The notes under the pieces: model-generated
Databases searched by the model: none
Told to the model about the DNA's origin: nothing
What the model saw: only the letters and a program-made list of their open reading frames with translations
Assembly: GCF_017884005.1 (NCBI RefSeq)
Contig: NZ_QFAY01000022.1
Span: 1-53,719, forward strand
Origin: Streptococcus panodentis
Lineage (GTDB): Bacteria > Bacillota > Bacilli > Lactobacillales > Streptococcaceae
Length of the DNA stretch: 53,719 bases
Direction: 5' to 3'
In this document: positions 1 to 9,042 of the stretch, piece after piece
How the letters are laid out: each line of letters opens with the position of its first letter
Position numbering within the stretch: the stretch's first letter is position 1
Translations under genes and position numbers: made by a program

Positions 1-21
1 GAGCCTCGCGGGCTGGGAGTG

Positions 22-42
22 AAAAGGTTTGGGGAACCTTTT
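22..42. terminator. Short inverted repeat at the window edge
   Basis: AAAAGGTT (22-29) and AACCTTTT (35-42) form a perfect 8-bp inverted repeat with a 5-base loop, downstream of the DeoR-type gene. A run of T after the stem is missing on both strands, so a terminator role is only possible. The remaining bases up to 144 hold no gene I can see. Confidence 0.35.
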
Positions 43-144
43 CAGCCTGAGCTTAGAAACAAAAGAGTGAAGGGAACCAAATTTTTCAAAATTTAGTTCT
101 GTCCCACCTCCCAGCCTCTCGCTTAACATGGCAGCCTGCTGCTT

Positions 145-900
145 TTATAAGAACACTTGGGTATATTCTTCCAATTCCTCATGGACATTGTCAGAAGAAA
201 GGTCCGTGATGACAGCTGTCACCTCTGACAGGGGAGCAATAGGGGTGAAATCTTCTTTGCCGATTTTAGAAGAATCAATCAATAGATAGCTCTCTCCCGA
301 ACGTTCCAAAGCCAGTTTCTGCGTGTAGGCTTCCTCAAAAGAGGAAGTCAGAATCATGCCGTTTTTAATCCCGTTGCCACTGAAAAACATCTTGCTGTAA
401 TACATCTTATCCATCATGGCATTGGTCATCTCGCCCACAAAGGCCTGAGTAGTCTCCCGCATCTCCCCGCCCAGCAGAAAGACCTGAAAGGTATCGCTCT
501 TCTTTTTAAAAAGCTCGTTGAAAATAGGCATGCAGTTGGTAATGACCCGCAGCTTCTCCCTGTGGATTTCCTCTGCCAGCACCTCCACCGACGTTCCCGG
601 CCCCAGAAAAATCGTATCTCCCTCCTCAATCAGTCCTACTGCTTTCTTGGCCACCTGCCGCTTGGCTTCAATGTTTTTAAAGAGTTTTTCCTCGTGAGGG
701 AGCTCCCGATAGCTCATCTGCCGATTGCTCTTGGCGCCGCCATGGATACGCGTCAGTATTCCCTGTCCCTCCAGCTCTATCAGATCGCGCCGAACCGTCA
801 TATCCGACACCTTCATGCTGTCCATGATTTCTGCGACTGTGACCGTTCCGGCCCTGTCTACCAGCTTAGCAATTTCTTCCAACCGTTTGATTTTTTTCAT
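145..900 (-). CDS. DeoR-family transcriptional repressor, LacR-like
   Basis: The 251-residue protein has the usual DeoR layout. An N-terminal winged helix-turn-helix (about residues 5-58, with MTVRRDL and RIHGGA) is followed by a sugar-phosphate-sensing DeoRC domain with GDTIFLGPGT, VITNCMP, FLLGGEMR and LLIDSSKIG. The sensor half resembles streptococcal LacR, the tagatose-6-phosphate-responsive repressor of lactose genes, but the ligand cannot be read from the sequence. Its target genes probably lie before position 1 and are not visible. The gene stands alone; its stop is 144 bases from the window edge. Family call is firm, substrate call is inference. Confidence 0.88.
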   Translation of the reverse strand: MKKIKRLEEIAKLVDRAGTVTVAEIMDSMKVSDMTVRRDLIELEGQGILTRIHGGAKSNRQMSYRELPHEEKLFKNIEAKRQVAKKAVGLIEEGDTIFLGPGTSVEVLAEEIHREKLRVITNCMPIFNELFKKKSDTFQVFLLGGEMRETTQAFVGEMTNAMMDKMYYSKMFFSGNGIKNGMILTSSFEEAYTQKLALERSGESYLLIDSSKIGKEDFTPIAPLSEVTAVITDLSSDNVHEELEEYTQVFL

Positions 901-1050
901 CTTATCACCATTTCATCACTTTTTGTTCATTATAAACTATTTTTCCCTTTTTTGCAGGGATTTTAATCGTTTTTCAAACATTTCTTTGATGAAAAAGTCA
1001 AAAAAAACGATGGGACAGATTCCCACCGCCTTCTCACATCCAGACGACAC

Positions 1051-1584
1051 TTACTCGCCAGCAGTTCCGTTCGGGATAATGACCTCCCTGAGCAGCTGCT
1101 CTTCTTCCTTGATACGGACATACAAGGTGATGCAGTAGATCGGGAAAAGGAGAAAGAGCGCAAGATAAGCATGACAGAGCAGAGCCAGACCTAGCAGCTC
1201 AGGCACTACATTAAAGAAATAATTGGGATGCTTGACATTGCGGAAAAGCCAGTGGTCCACAAACTTGTGATCCTTGACCAGCATCAGCTTGATGGTCCAA
1301 ACCGGCCCCAAGAGCTTGGCCACCAGATAGAGCATCAGCATAGAGAAAGCCAGCAGCACCGCTCCCAGCAAGCTGATTCCATCAAAATCCGGTCTGCGCA
1401 GTACCAGCTCCCCCAGGCAAAGCAGATAAAAAAGAATGTGCAAGTATTTCATGATGGTCGAATTTTTCACCCCATACTCTCTGCCGCCAGCAGCCAAAAT
1501 GGCCTGCTCATTGCGGGAAGATGTCCTCAGAAACACCAGACGCAAAACAAAAACAAGTGCATATATCACTAAAGATACTGTCAT
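1051..1584 (-). CDS. Isoprenylcysteine carboxyl methyltransferase-family membrane protein
   Basis: This is a 177-residue hydrophobic protein with about four to five membrane segments. The C-terminal part carries the ICMT/PEMT-like signature RNVKHPNYF followed by ELLGLALL and a late RIKEEEQLL, the pattern that binds S-adenosylmethionine in this superfamily. Bacteria lack prenylated CAAX proteins, so the real substrate is unknown; it may methylate a lipid or small molecule. It is preceded by a plausible promoter near 1708-1737 and a leader of about 120 bases. Not part of an operon. Confidence 0.75.
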   Translation of the reverse strand: MTVSLVIYALVFVLRLVFLRTSSRNEQAILAAGGREYGVKNSTIMKYLHILFYLLCLGELVLRRPDFDGISLLGAVLLAFSMLMLYLVAKLLGPVWTIKLMLVKDHKFVDHWLFRNVKHPNYFFNVVPELLGLALLCHAYLALFLLFPIYCITLYVRIKEEEQLLREVIIPNGTAGE

Positions 1585-1707
1585 AAAACCTCCTGATACT
1601 CTTTGAGCAGACAGTCCTTTCGTTTGCTGCTAGGACAACCAAAGCAAACTGTGCTAAGGAGCTAACAAAAGCCAAACTAAAGAACTATAAAATTTACGTT
1701 ACAGTCT

Positions 1708-1737
1708 ATTATATAAGGAGGCAGCCTGCCAAGTCAA
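1708..1737 (-). promoter_or_regulatory. Candidate promoter of the ICMT-like gene with a palindrome in the spacer
   Basis: On the minus strand TTGACT (1737-1732) and TATAAT (1713-1708) are 18 bases apart. The spacer holds the 11-bp palindrome GGCAGGCTGCC (1720-1730), which could be an operator. The leader to the ATG is about 120 bases. Confidence 0.5.
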
Positions 1738-1764
1738 GTTATTTGGCAAAAAAACTGAGCAGCA

Positions 1765-2334
1765 TCACTCTGGCCGCTCATACTCCTCTTTGGTCAGCAC
1801 ATAATGGCATCTGGTCACTATCCGTCCCTCCCGATGTTTGTCCAGCTTGGCATAGGGCTCTTCATGGGAAAAGCGCATTCCAGATTTCTCCATGACCCGG
1901 CCTGAAGCTGGATTGTCACGGTCATGCACAGCTACTAGCTTATTCATGCCGAGTTTTTCAAAAGCCAGCCGGATGACCGCCCGATTAGCCTCTGTTGCCA
2001 GTCCCTGATTCCAGTATGTTTTGTTTATCACATAGCCGATGGCTGCCTTTTTCAGCTCAGCATCTACCTTGTGCAGGTCAATGGTGCCGATGAACTTGCC
2101 GTTTCCTTTCAGCTCGATGCCCCAGCGCCCCAAAGGACTGGCCAGGTAAATAGCAGCGATATTATTTCTCGTTTCTTGCAGGCTCTGATTGGTCAGAAAG
2201 ACATAGCGCGTATTTTCTTCATCCGAAGCATAGGCAAACATGCTTTCTGCATCATCCAGCGTTACCGGGCGCAAGAGCAGACGCTCCGTTTCCAGTCTGC
2301 GGTTTTGGGATAGTTTGATATAGAGATTTTCCAT
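1765..2334 (-). CDS. GNAT-family N-acetyltransferase (RimJ/RimL-like)
   Basis: The 189-residue protein begins TERLLLRPVTLDDAE, the classic start of RimJ/RimL-type acetyltransferases, continues with GRWGIELK and IGTIDLH, and has the acetyl-CoA-binding region IGYVINKTYWNQGLATEA followed by VAVHDRDNPASGRVMEKSGM. Such enzymes acetylate N-terminal amines or small molecules with acetyl-CoA. The acceptor is unknown. The gene is monocistronic and divergent from ald. Confidence 0.85.
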   Translation of the reverse strand: MENLYIKLSQNRRLETERLLLRPVTLDDAESMFAYASDEENTRYVFLTNQSLQETRNNIAAIYLASPLGRWGIELKGNGKFIGTIDLHKVDAELKKAAIGYVINKTYWNQGLATEANRAVIRLAFEKLGMNKLVAVHDRDNPASGRVMEKSGMRFSHEEPYAKLDKHREGRIVTRCHYVLTKEEYERPE

Positions 2335-2404
2335 CCGTGCCTCCTATTTTTTCTTAAAAGATTAGCATAATTCACTCATGAAAGCAATGCTTTCCGCTTT
2401 TTTC

Positions 2405-2433
2405 TTGATTTTTAAACCGCTTTCATATACAAT
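2405..2433 (+). promoter_or_regulatory. ald promoter with an embedded cre-like site
   Basis: TTGATT (2405-2410) and TACAAT (2428-2433) are 17 bases apart. The spacer contains TTAAACCGCTTTCA (2412-2425), which differs from the cre consensus (TGNNANCGNTNNCA) only at the second base. A CcpA dimer bound there would block RNA polymerase, so carbon-catabolite repression of ald is the likely meaning. ccpA is in this window at 35.5-36.5 kb. Confidence 0.55.
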
Positions 2434-2463
2434 TAAAACAACTTAAAAAAGGAGCTAACACTT

Positions 2464-3576
2464 ATGTTAATTGGTATTCCAAAAGAAATAAAAAACAACG
2501 AAAACCGTGTCGCCCTTACTCCGGCTGGTGTTCACAGTCTGGTTGGCCGCGGCCACAAAGTGCTGATTGAGACCAAGGCCGGGCTGGGTTCAGGCTTTAC
2601 CGATGCGGACTATCAACAGCAGGGAGCAGAGATTGTCCCTACCGCTGCTGAAGCTTGGGCAGCTGAGCTGGTCGTTAAAGTGAAAGAACCTCTAGCTGCT
2701 GAATACACCTATCTGCGGGAAGACCTGCTGCTCTTCACCTACCTGCATATGGCAGCTGCTCCTGAGCTGGCCGATGCCATGATTGCCGGCAAAACGACAG
2801 GCATAGCTTACGAAACCGTCCGAGATGAGGACGGCCATCTGCCGCTTCTGGTGCCTATGAGCGAGGTTGCCGGACGCATGGCCGTGCAAATCGGTGCCCA
2901 TTTCCTGACCAAGCAGGCAGGCGGATCCGGCGTGCTTCTGGGCGGGGTTCCCGGTGTGCCCAAAGGCAAGGTCACTATTATCGGCGGCGGAATTGTAGGA
3001 ACCCATGCAGCCCGGATCGCTCTGGGACTGGGAGCTCAGGTCACTATTCTGGATATCAGCGCCAAACGTTTAGCCGTCTTAGAGGATGTCTTTGGCCATC
3101 AAATCCAGACCCTCATGTCCAATCCTTTCAATATCGAAGAAAGTGTCAAGGAGGCCGATGTGGTCATCGGAGCGGTCCTTATCCCAGGCGCCAAGGCACC
3201 GAAACTGGTCACAGATAATATGGTCAAGCAAATGCAGCCGGGCTCTGTCATCGTGGATGTAGCCGTTGACCAAGGCGGAGTCATTGAGACAGCTGACCGT
3301 GTGACGACTCACGATGAGCCTGTTTACGAAAAGCACGGCGTGCTGCACTATGCCGTTGCCAATATCCCCGGGGCCGTAGCTCGTACCTCCACCATTGCCC
3401 TGACCAATGTCACCCTGCCTTATATTGAAGCACTGGCTGACAAGGGCTTCAAAGAAGCTATTGCAGAAGATGCCGGCCTGCGCGAGGGGGTGACCACCTA
3501 TCAGGGCCGGATTACCAGCCAGCCCGTGGCGGAAGGTCTGGGACGGGACTGCACCTCTATTGATGAACTCGTTTAA
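2464..3576 (+). CDS. ald: Alanine dehydrogenase
   Basis: A 370-residue NAD-dependent L-alanine dehydrogenase, full length for the family. It interconverts L-alanine with pyruvate plus ammonia. The N-terminal [20 protein letters not shown] and [11 protein letters not shown] are typical. The substrate-binding Lys lies in VVKVKEP and the catalytic His in FTYLHMA. The Rossmann motif [18 protein letters not shown] binds NAD. The start is preceded by AAAAAAGGAG. It is monocistronic, bounded by a promoter with a cre-like site and a shared terminator at 3586-3615. Confidence 0.97.
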   Translation: MLIGIPKEIKNNENRVALTPAGVHSLVGRGHKVLIETKAGLGSGFTDADYQQQGAEIVPTAAEAWAAELVVKVKEPLAAEYTYLREDLLLFTYLHMAAAPELADAMIAGKTTGIAYETVRDEDGHLPLLVPMSEVAGRMAVQIGAHFLTKQAGGSGVLLGGVPGVPKGKVTIIGGGIVGTHAARIALGLGAQVTILDISAKRLAVLEDVFGHQIQTLMSNPFNIEESVKEADVVIGAVLIPGAKAPKLVTDNMVKQMQPGSVIVDVAVDQGGVIETADRVTTHDEPVYEKHGVLHYAVANIPGAVARTSTIALTNVTLPYIEALADKGFKEAIAEDAGLREGVTTYQGRITSQPVAEGLGRDCTSIDELV

Positions 3577-3585
3577 TCACAAACC

Positions 3586-3615
3586 AAAAGAGCAGATTTC
3601 CATGTCTGCTCTTTT
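3586..3615. terminator. Bidirectional terminator between ald and phoH
   Basis: AAAAGAGCAGA (3586-3596) pairs perfectly with TCTGCTCTTTT (3605-3615) around an 8-base loop. The A/T tracts on both flanks let it serve ald (+) and phoH (-). Confidence 0.88.
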
Positions 3616-3621
3616 CGTATG

Positions 3622-4611
3622 CTATTCTGTTTCTTCTGCATCAGATTTACCAGCATTAAGAGGAGCCGGCTCATAGGCCCGGATAATCTCGGCTACGACC
3701 GGATGGCGGACCACATCCTTGGCTGAAAAATGCACAAAGTCAATCTGGGAAATATTTCCCAATTTCTCCTGCGCATCGATGAGGCCGGACTTAACATTTC
3801 GAGGCAAATCAATCTGGCTGCTATCTCCATTGACAATCATCTTGGACTGGAAACCCAGCCGCGTCAGAAACATTTTCATCTGCATAATGGTCGTATTCTG
3901 CGCTTCATCCAAGATGACAAAGGCATCATCCAGTGTCCGTCCCCGCATGTAGGCCAAGGGTGCAATCTCGATAATTTCCCGCTCCATCAGCCGGCTGGTC
4001 TGGTCTTTGCCCAAAATCTGATAAAGAGCATCATAGACCGGCCGCAGGTAAGGGTCTACCTTTTCCTTGAGGTCGCCCGGCAGAAAACCCAGACTTTCCC
4101 CTGCTTCCACCGCCGGACGGGTCAGGATAATCCGCTTGACCTGACCGCGCTTAAGAGCCGTCACAGCCAGGGTCACCGCCAGAAAGGTCTTCCCGGTCCC
4201 TGCCGGGCCGATTCCAAAGACAATATCATGGTTTTTGACACTGTCCACATAGATTTTCTGGCCCAGGGTCTTGACCCGAATGGGCTTGCCGTAGCTGTCC
4301 TTGATAATCTCTTCCTCATAGAGAGCGACAAATTTGTCCATCTCCTGATTTTTTGCCATGGTAATAGCCGTCACCACATCAGGCGTTCCCACGGTCATCC
4401 CGCGATTGACCAAGACCAGCAGAGCCTGAATGACCTGACGGGCCTGCTCACAGTGCAGCGCGCTCCCCAGAATCTGGACAACCTCGGTCCGAGCATGAAT
4501 CGTCACGCCCAGTTCCTGCTCCATCAGCCGCAGGTGGCGTTCGTTAGAGCCAAAAAGATGAAAGGAATCATCTGGATGGCTCAGCGTAATGTCTACTGAA
4601 TGTTCCTGCAA
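3622..4611 (-). CDS. phoH: PhoH-family ATPase
   Basis: The 329-residue protein has a short KH-like N-terminal segment and then the PhoH P-loop domain: Walker A GPAGTGKTF, Walker B FVILDEAQN, and the family motif YMRGRTLDDAF. In many Firmicutes phoH (ybeZ/phoL type) sits near ybeY and is linked to RNA or ribosome metabolism; ybeY is not next to it here. The molecular role is still uncertain. The gene is preceded by a long non-coding stretch to 5002. Confidence 0.93.
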   Translation of the reverse strand: MQEHSVDITLSHPDDSFHLFGSNERHLRLMEQELGVTIHARTEVVQILGSALHCEQARQVIQALLVLVNRGMTVGTPDVVTAITMAKNQEMDKFVALYEEEIIKDSYGKPIRVKTLGQKIYVDSVKNHDIVFGIGPAGTGKTFLAVTLAVTALKRGQVKRIILTRPAVEAGESLGFLPGDLKEKVDPYLRPVYDALYQILGKDQTSRLMEREIIEIAPLAYMRGRTLDDAFVILDEAQNTTIMQMKMFLTRLGFQSKMIVNGDSSQIDLPRNVKSGLIDAQEKLGNISQIDFVHFSAKDVVRHPVVAEIIRAYEPAPLNAGKSDAEETE

Positions 4612-5002
4612 ACAATGAACCTCTCTTAGTTTGTTTTCCTATATTAGATATTAAACTTGTTCGGAAACCCTGTGCTGAGTCAGTTGGCCTTAAGCGGTCG
4701 GCACACAGGCAAACGACCCCCGTCCTTTCATTGCTAATGGAAAAGCCTGGGATCTTTTCCTTTGCCTCCTCAGTTTAGCCAAGCGAAACTTGGCTTGACC
4801 ACAGCGGCAGCTGACCATGTCTGATCGCCGTCAACAGACTATTCGTCCTCAGTCTCTCACTATTCAAGCAAAGCAAAAGAAAGAAGAATCAGCCGTTTCC
4901 CAACAAGTCTATTATAACAAAGCAGCTGAGAAAAAACTATTCTCAGCCAGTCCGGTGTCATAATCCCCGCTGAAAATCAGCAGCAAACAAGTCCGGAGAC
5001 CG
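4612..5002. other. Non-coding stretch upstream of phoH
   Basis: These 391 bases contain no convincing gene. Two hairpins are visible: GCCAAG/CTTGGC near 4777-4793, and GCTGAGAA/TTCTCAGC near 4923-4945, which could end the cvfB-yozE transcript. TATAAT on the minus strand (4916-4911) is a possible phoH promoter element and would give a leader of about 290 bases. Confidence 0.45.
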
Positions 5003-5218
5003 TCAGTGGGCCTGATACTCTTCCCAGATCCGGTCAAAATCCCCCAGATTAAAAGAGAAACCAGCGTGCTCCTCCAAAAAACGGCTGACCTCGTCAAAGT
5101 CGTCTGTGTGTTTGGGAAAGGCCGGCTCATGAAAAGCCAAGTCCGCCAGAATAGCTTTGGGCTCCTTGCTCTTGGGATTGCGCTCTGTCATCAGCCAAGT
5201 GTAAAAAGATTTTCTCAT
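5003..5218 (-). CDS. YozE-family SAM-like protein (UPF0346)
   Basis: A 71-residue protein with the family signature FYTWLM near the start, [11 protein letters not shown] in the middle and FDRIWEEY at the end. YozE proteins form a small helical SAM-like fold of unknown function. It lies 11 bases downstream of cvfB and is very likely co-transcribed with it, an arrangement common in streptococci. Confidence 0.9.
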   Translation of the reverse strand: MRKSFYTWLMTERNPKSKEPKAILADLAFHEPAFPKHTDDFDEVSRFLEEHAGFSFNLGDFDRIWEEYQAH

Positions 5219-5229
5219 GGTGTCCTTTC

Positions 5230-6084
5230 TTATAGCAACTCCGTCCCAGTCGGGTCCTGCTTGATTTTACCAGCCTTCATGAGGCCGCCCAGAGCTTTTT
5301 TGAACTGTCCTTTGGAAATACCGAAGGTAGCCTTGATGTCTTCTGGCGAAGACTTGTCATTGAGAGTCATAAAGCCTCCGTTGGTCTCCAGATAGGTCAG
5401 AATCATCTGGGCATCATTTTCCAGCATCTCAAAGGAGCGCGGTTTGAGGGAGAGATTGAGGGTACGGTCCACCTCGCGAAAGCCGATGACCCGCGCATCC
5501 AGCACCTGCCCCAGCCGCGGCTCGGCATAGCGCTCGCTGGGATGGATAAAGCCCAGCATATTATTTTCCGGCAGGTAGACAAAGGTCCCCGACAGCTTGA
5601 GCCGGTAGACAATGGCCGGCCAGTTTTGATTCTGCATATTATTGTAGGCCGGACGGGCCAGGCGCTGAAAGTCCTCCTGATAGGCCAGCTGCCCCCAAAT
5701 CCGGTCTTTCTTGTCCACAGTCAGGCGGATATAGAGCTGATCGCCCTTTTTCGGCCAGAGTTCCTTGATCTCCGGCAGAATATCCAGGGACACGACAATC
5801 TGCTTATCAGGCAGACCCGTATCGACAAAGACTCCCAAATCCTTGCGGACCTCGGTCACCGTTCCCCAGCCGAAATGCTCCTGACTGGCTGTCACGTCAC
5901 CTGTTGTCAGGCGCAGCTTCTGCTTCATATCGCTGTAGGCAAAGCCCTTGACGGATTCCCCCAGCTGATGCGGGCCTTCTTCCTTGGCCAAGGCATAAGT
6001 CTGACCGTCCTTTTGCACAAAGTAAAAGCGCTCATTTTCATCGGTGATGATTCCGACAATGAAATTGGCAAGATTTGTATTCAT
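5230..6084 (-). CDS. cvfB: CvfB-like RNA-binding protein with S1 domains
   Basis: A 284-residue protein of the CvfB (conserved virulence factor B, YitL) family. It has successive S1-type RNA-binding segments (for example [21 protein letters not shown] and [15 protein letters not shown]) and a C-terminal winged-helix domain (about residues 220-284, [20 protein letters not shown]). CvfB binds RNA and affects virulence-factor expression in Staphylococcus aureus. It is followed by yozE after 11 bases. Confidence 0.92.
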   Translation of the reverse strand: MNTNLANFIVGIITDENERFYFVQKDGQTYALAKEEGPHQLGESVKGFAYSDMKQKLRLTTGDVTASQEHFGWGTVTEVRKDLGVFVDTGLPDKQIVVSLDILPEIKELWPKKGDQLYIRLTVDKKDRIWGQLAYQEDFQRLARPAYNNMQNQNWPAIVYRLKLSGTFVYLPENNMLGFIHPSERYAEPRLGQVLDARVIGFREVDRTLNLSLKPRSFEMLENDAQMILTYLETNGGFMTLNDKSSPEDIKATFGISKGQFKKALGGLMKAGKIKQDPTGTELL

Positions 6085-6127
6085 GTTTCCTTCTTTCTTC
6101 CTGCATGATGCAAGAAATTTCTAAGAA

Positions 6128-6154
6128 AACCCAGCCAGCAAAGCCAACTGAGTT
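6128..6154 (-). terminator. Terminator of pyrH-frr
   Basis: On the minus strand AACTCAGTTGGC pairs over 12 bases (with several G-U pairs) with GCTGGCTGGGTT around a TTT loop, followed by TTTTC. It lies about 33 bases after the frr stop, with a second GC-rich hairpin just before it. Confidence 0.7.
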
Positions 6155-6186
6155 TGACGAGGCGGGAATCCCCGCTCTATATTTCA

Positions 6187-6744
6187 TTAAACTTCCAAGA
6201 GTTCTTTTTCCTTGTGCGCTGTCATGTCATCAATATGCTTCACCGCATCATCTGTCACTTTTTGAATCTCTTTTTCCAGACCTTTGAGCTCATCTTCGGT
6301 GATTTCCTTGGCTTTTTCCTGCTTCTTGGCCTCGTCCATAGCATCGCGGCGGATGTTGCGAACCGCCACCTTGGCATTTTCACCGACCTTCTTCACTTCC
6401 TTGGCCAAATCCCGGCGGGTTTCCTCGGTCAGAGCCGGAATGACCAGACGGATGACAGAGCCGTCGCTGGCTGGGGTAATGCCCAGATCAGAAGCATTGA
6501 GCGCACGCTCGATGTCCTTGATAGAAGACTTGTCAAAAGGCGTTACCAAGAGCACGCGCGCTTCCGGAATGGTAATAGAAGCGATTTGGTTGAGCGGCGT
6601 TTCTACGCCGTAATACTCGACATGGATGCGGTCCAAAAGACTGGCATTGGCACGTCCAGCACGGATGCTGCCGAATTCCCGGGCCAGACTTTGGTGCGAG
6701 TGGGACATTCTTTCTTTTGCTTTTTCTACAATTTCATTTGCCAT
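6187..6744 (-). CDS. frr: Ribosome recycling factor
   Basis: A 185-residue protein matching RRF over its whole length: the coiled-coil tripod segment with ARPE-type [29 protein letters not shown], the [12 protein letters not shown] motif and [18 protein letters not shown]. With EF-G it splits post-termination ribosomes. The usual RRF length is 185. It sits 19 bases downstream of pyrH, the common bacterial gene order. Confidence 0.98.
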   Translation of the reverse strand: MANEIVEKAKERMSHSHQSLAREFGSIRAGRANASLLDRIHVEYYGVETPLNQIASITIPEARVLLVTPFDKSSIKDIERALNASDLGITPASDGSVIRLVIPALTEETRRDLAKEVKKVGENAKVAVRNIRRDAMDEAKKQEKAKEITEDELKGLEKEIQKVTDDAVKHIDDMTAHKEKELLEV

Positions 6745-6763
6745 GAGTTTTTAATCTCCATTC

Positions 6764-7489
6764 TTATAAATTATTTGATACCGTTGTTCCGATTTGCTCA
6801 CCGATGACAACGCGTTTGATATTGCCTTCTTCGTTCATATTAAAAACGACCAGATCGATGTCATTGTCCATGGAAAGGGTTGAAGCCGTGGAGTCCATGA
6901 TGCGCAGGCCCTTGCTGATCACATCACGGTGGGTCAGCTCATCAAACTTAACTGCTGTTTTGTCCTTCTTCGGATCAGCATTGTAAACGCCGTCCACGCC
7001 ATTTTTGGCCATGAGAATGGCGTCTGCTTCGATTTCCGCAGCCCGGAGAGCTGCCGTCGTGTCTGTTGAGAAATAAGGAGAACCGATACCGGCACCGAAA
7101 ATCACGATACGGCCTTTTTCCAGATGACGGAGCGCACGCCCGCGAATGTAAGGCTCAGCCACCTGCTGCATGGCAATAGCTGTCTGGACGCGGGTGTCCA
7201 CGCCGACTTGCTGCAGCGAGTCTGCCATGACCAAGGCATTCATGACCGTTCCCAGCATACCGGTATAATCCGCCTGCACCCGGTCCATGCCGGCCTCTGC
7301 CGCCGGCTCACCCCGCCAGAGATTGCCTCCGCCAATCACCAGAGCAATTTCAATGCCTAATTCATGAACTTCTTTGATTTCTTCCGCCATTTTCTGGACG
7401 GTCTGAATGTTGATGCCGACGCCTTTTTCACCAGCAAGAGCTTCACCTGATAACTTAATTAAAATACGTTTATATTTAGGTTCTACCAT
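6764..7489 (-). CDS. pyrH: UMP kinase
   Basis: A 241-residue hexameric-type UMP kinase of the amino-acid-kinase fold. [12 protein letters not shown] at the start, [33 protein letters not shown], and the late [13 protein letters not shown] are diagnostic. It phosphorylates UMP to UDP with ATP. It is translated first in the pyrH-frr pair. TGGTAAAAT upstream (around 7524) looks like an extended -10 promoter element. Confidence 0.98.
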   Translation of the reverse strand: MVEPKYKRILIKLSGEALAGEKGVGINIQTVQKMAEEIKEVHELGIEIALVIGGGNLWRGEPAAEAGMDRVQADYTGMLGTVMNALVMADSLQQVGVDTRVQTAIAMQQVAEPYIRGRALRHLEKGRIVIFGAGIGSPYFSTDTTAALRAAEIEADAILMAKNGVDGVYNADPKKDKTAVKFDELTHRDVISKGLRIMDSTASTLSMDNDIDLVVFNMNEEGNIKRVVIGEQIGTTVSNNL

Positions 7490-7602
7490 TTTTCCACTCC
7501 TTATTTTATCTGTACTATTTTACCACAAATTGGAGTTTTTATATAGTTTTATTTCTTAAATTTAAAAATAAAAGGAACAGACCCGCCCATTTCACAGCAA
7601 AA

Positions 7603-7628
7603 CCAGCCTGATCATCAGATCAAGCCGG
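7603..7628 (-). terminator. Terminator of the GT8 gene
   Basis: On the minus strand CCGGCTTGATC pairs over 11 bases (with G-U pairs) with GATCAGGCTGG around a 4-base loop, followed by TTTTG. It lies 44 bases after the stop codon. Confidence 0.75.
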
Positions 7629-7671
7629 CCGGGACCGAATACAGGTCAGCATAGCAGGACTGGCAGCCGCA

Positions 7672-8886
7672 TCAGCCAGAGTAGGATCGGATCGCCTCCA
7701 CCATTTCTTGGCAGCGGTCAGCAGCAAAGACTCTTTCTGTAATTCCTTCGGTTTGTGTAGAGTCAAAGGTGAAAATAGGCCGCCCCTGATTTTCAAAGCT
7801 CTGCAAAACATCGCGAAACTTAAAGGCATAGTTGATATCTAGATAAATATCACAGGACGCCATCAGCTGCTTGAGACGGACCGGCAGGATTGAGCGATGC
7901 AGGCGGATATTATCATGAGCCATCATGGCAACCAACCGATCAGACACAGCTGTATAGGCTGCCACATGAAAGAGACAGTCAGGCAGGGCTTCAGCCAGCT
8001 CTTCCAGCTTTTCCAATACATCGCAGTCAGTCAGAGTTAAGCACTCCAGCCTATAGTTCCCCGTGCAGGGCTGAGTGGACTTGCTTGGCTGCTGCAGGGA
8101 CTTACTGGCAATGATAGAAGACCATTCCAGATGATTGTAGAACCACCAGACCTCACGCAGCCGCATATTTGACAGAAGGTCCCAAGGTTTTTGCCCTGAA
8201 ATATAGTGAATAATCGCAGGCAGAGGAGACAGCGGAAGATCAAAGACAAAATCATGCCCGTACTGAGCCGCCCCCATATCAAAGCCGATTTGAAAATTGT
8301 AGCTGTCGTCTAATGGCCAATATTGATCAGCAAACAGCATATTTAAAATACTTTGGTCGCCCTCCAAGGCCGTCTCAATCTCTCTATCAGTCAGCTCGAC
8401 CAACTGCTGGGAAATGTTCTCCTGCCGCCAGCGCTGATTGTTAATGAGCATGACCCCTGCATTAAAGCCAATGCCCAGCCCAAATGTCGCCCGTACTGCT
8501 GCAATATAGTAAGCATCCAGTTCCAGCTCAAACAAATGATCCAGATTTTGCGTCACAATCAGGTCGCAGTCCAGATACAGGACACGATCTGCCGGCACAT
8601 ACTCAGGAATAAAATAGCGGGCATAGGTCATATAATTGATATGGCCAAAGGTGGAATCCTGCCACTTTTGCCTCAAATCCTCACGAAAAAGCTTGACATC
8701 CAGCAGTTCATTGCCTGTCTCCCTCACCCTTTTGCGGGTATGGATAAACCACTCCTGAGGAATATCTTGATTAAAAACATATATATATATGCTTTCATGA
8801 TAACAGCAAATCGATTTCAGCGTCGTCTCAATCTGCCGAATATAACCATAATCCCCTGCCAATACCACCGCTTTCGTCTCATTCAT
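7672..8886 (-). CDS. Two-domain glycosyltransferase, family GT8 plus accessory domain
   Basis: About 404 residues. The first 270 or so form a GT8 domain (LgtC/glycogenin type): KAVVLAGDYGY, the metal-binding YLDCDLIV, GFNAGVMLINN, EGDQSILNML and the late IIHYISGQKPW. The remaining 130 residues (about LECLTLTDCDVLEKLEEL to the end) look like half of a GT-B domain, as in streptococcal glycosyltransferases that decorate serine-rich surface proteins. No such adhesin is visible here. I chose the ATG at 8886 (MNETKAVVL) because homologues start there; a TTG at 8919 would add 11 residues. An (AT)6 tract sits at 8779-8790 within the coding region. Confidence 0.83.
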   Translation of the reverse strand: MNETKAVVLAGDYGYIRQIETTLKSICCYHESIYIYVFNQDIPQEWFIHTRKRVRETGNELLDVKLFREDLRQKWQDSTFGHINYMTYARYFIPEYVPADRVLYLDCDLIVTQNLDHLFELELDAYYIAAVRATFGLGIGFNAGVMLINNQRWRQENISQQLVELTDREIETALEGDQSILNMLFADQYWPLDDSYNFQIGFDMGAAQYGHDFVFDLPLSPLPAIIHYISGQKPWDLLSNMRLREVWWFYNHLEWSSIIASKSLQQPSKSTQPCTGNYRLECLTLTDCDVLEKLEELAEALPDCLFHVAAYTAVSDRLVAMMAHDNIRLHRSILPVRLKQLMASCDIYLDINYAFKFRDVLQSFENQGRPIFTFDSTQTEGITERVFAADRCQEMVEAIRSYSG

Positions 8887-9002
8887 CAATTCCGAATCCC
8901 CTCTTTCTTTCACAAGCAAATCACTCTTCTTATTATAGCGGATTCTGTGGAGTTATTCAATGTCTCTTTCAAGCTTCAATCGGCGCAATTTCCATTAAAA
9001 AA

Positions 9003-9027
9003 CCAGCTTTGCCATTGGCAAAACTGG
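9003..9027 (-). terminator. Terminator of the APC permease gene
   Basis: On the minus strand CCAGTTTTGCC pairs with GGCAAAGCTGG (one G-U pair) around a 3-base loop and is followed by TTTTTT (9002-8997). It sits 16 bases after the stop codon. Confidence 0.88.
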
Positions 9028-9042
9028 CTGTGAAAGCCGCAG

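Noticed and set aside
8779..8790. (AT)6 tract near the start of the GT8 gene as a phase-variation switch
   Set aside because: Six dinucleotide units are short for slippage control, and the encoded segment IYIYVF is a plausible beta strand kept by the family.
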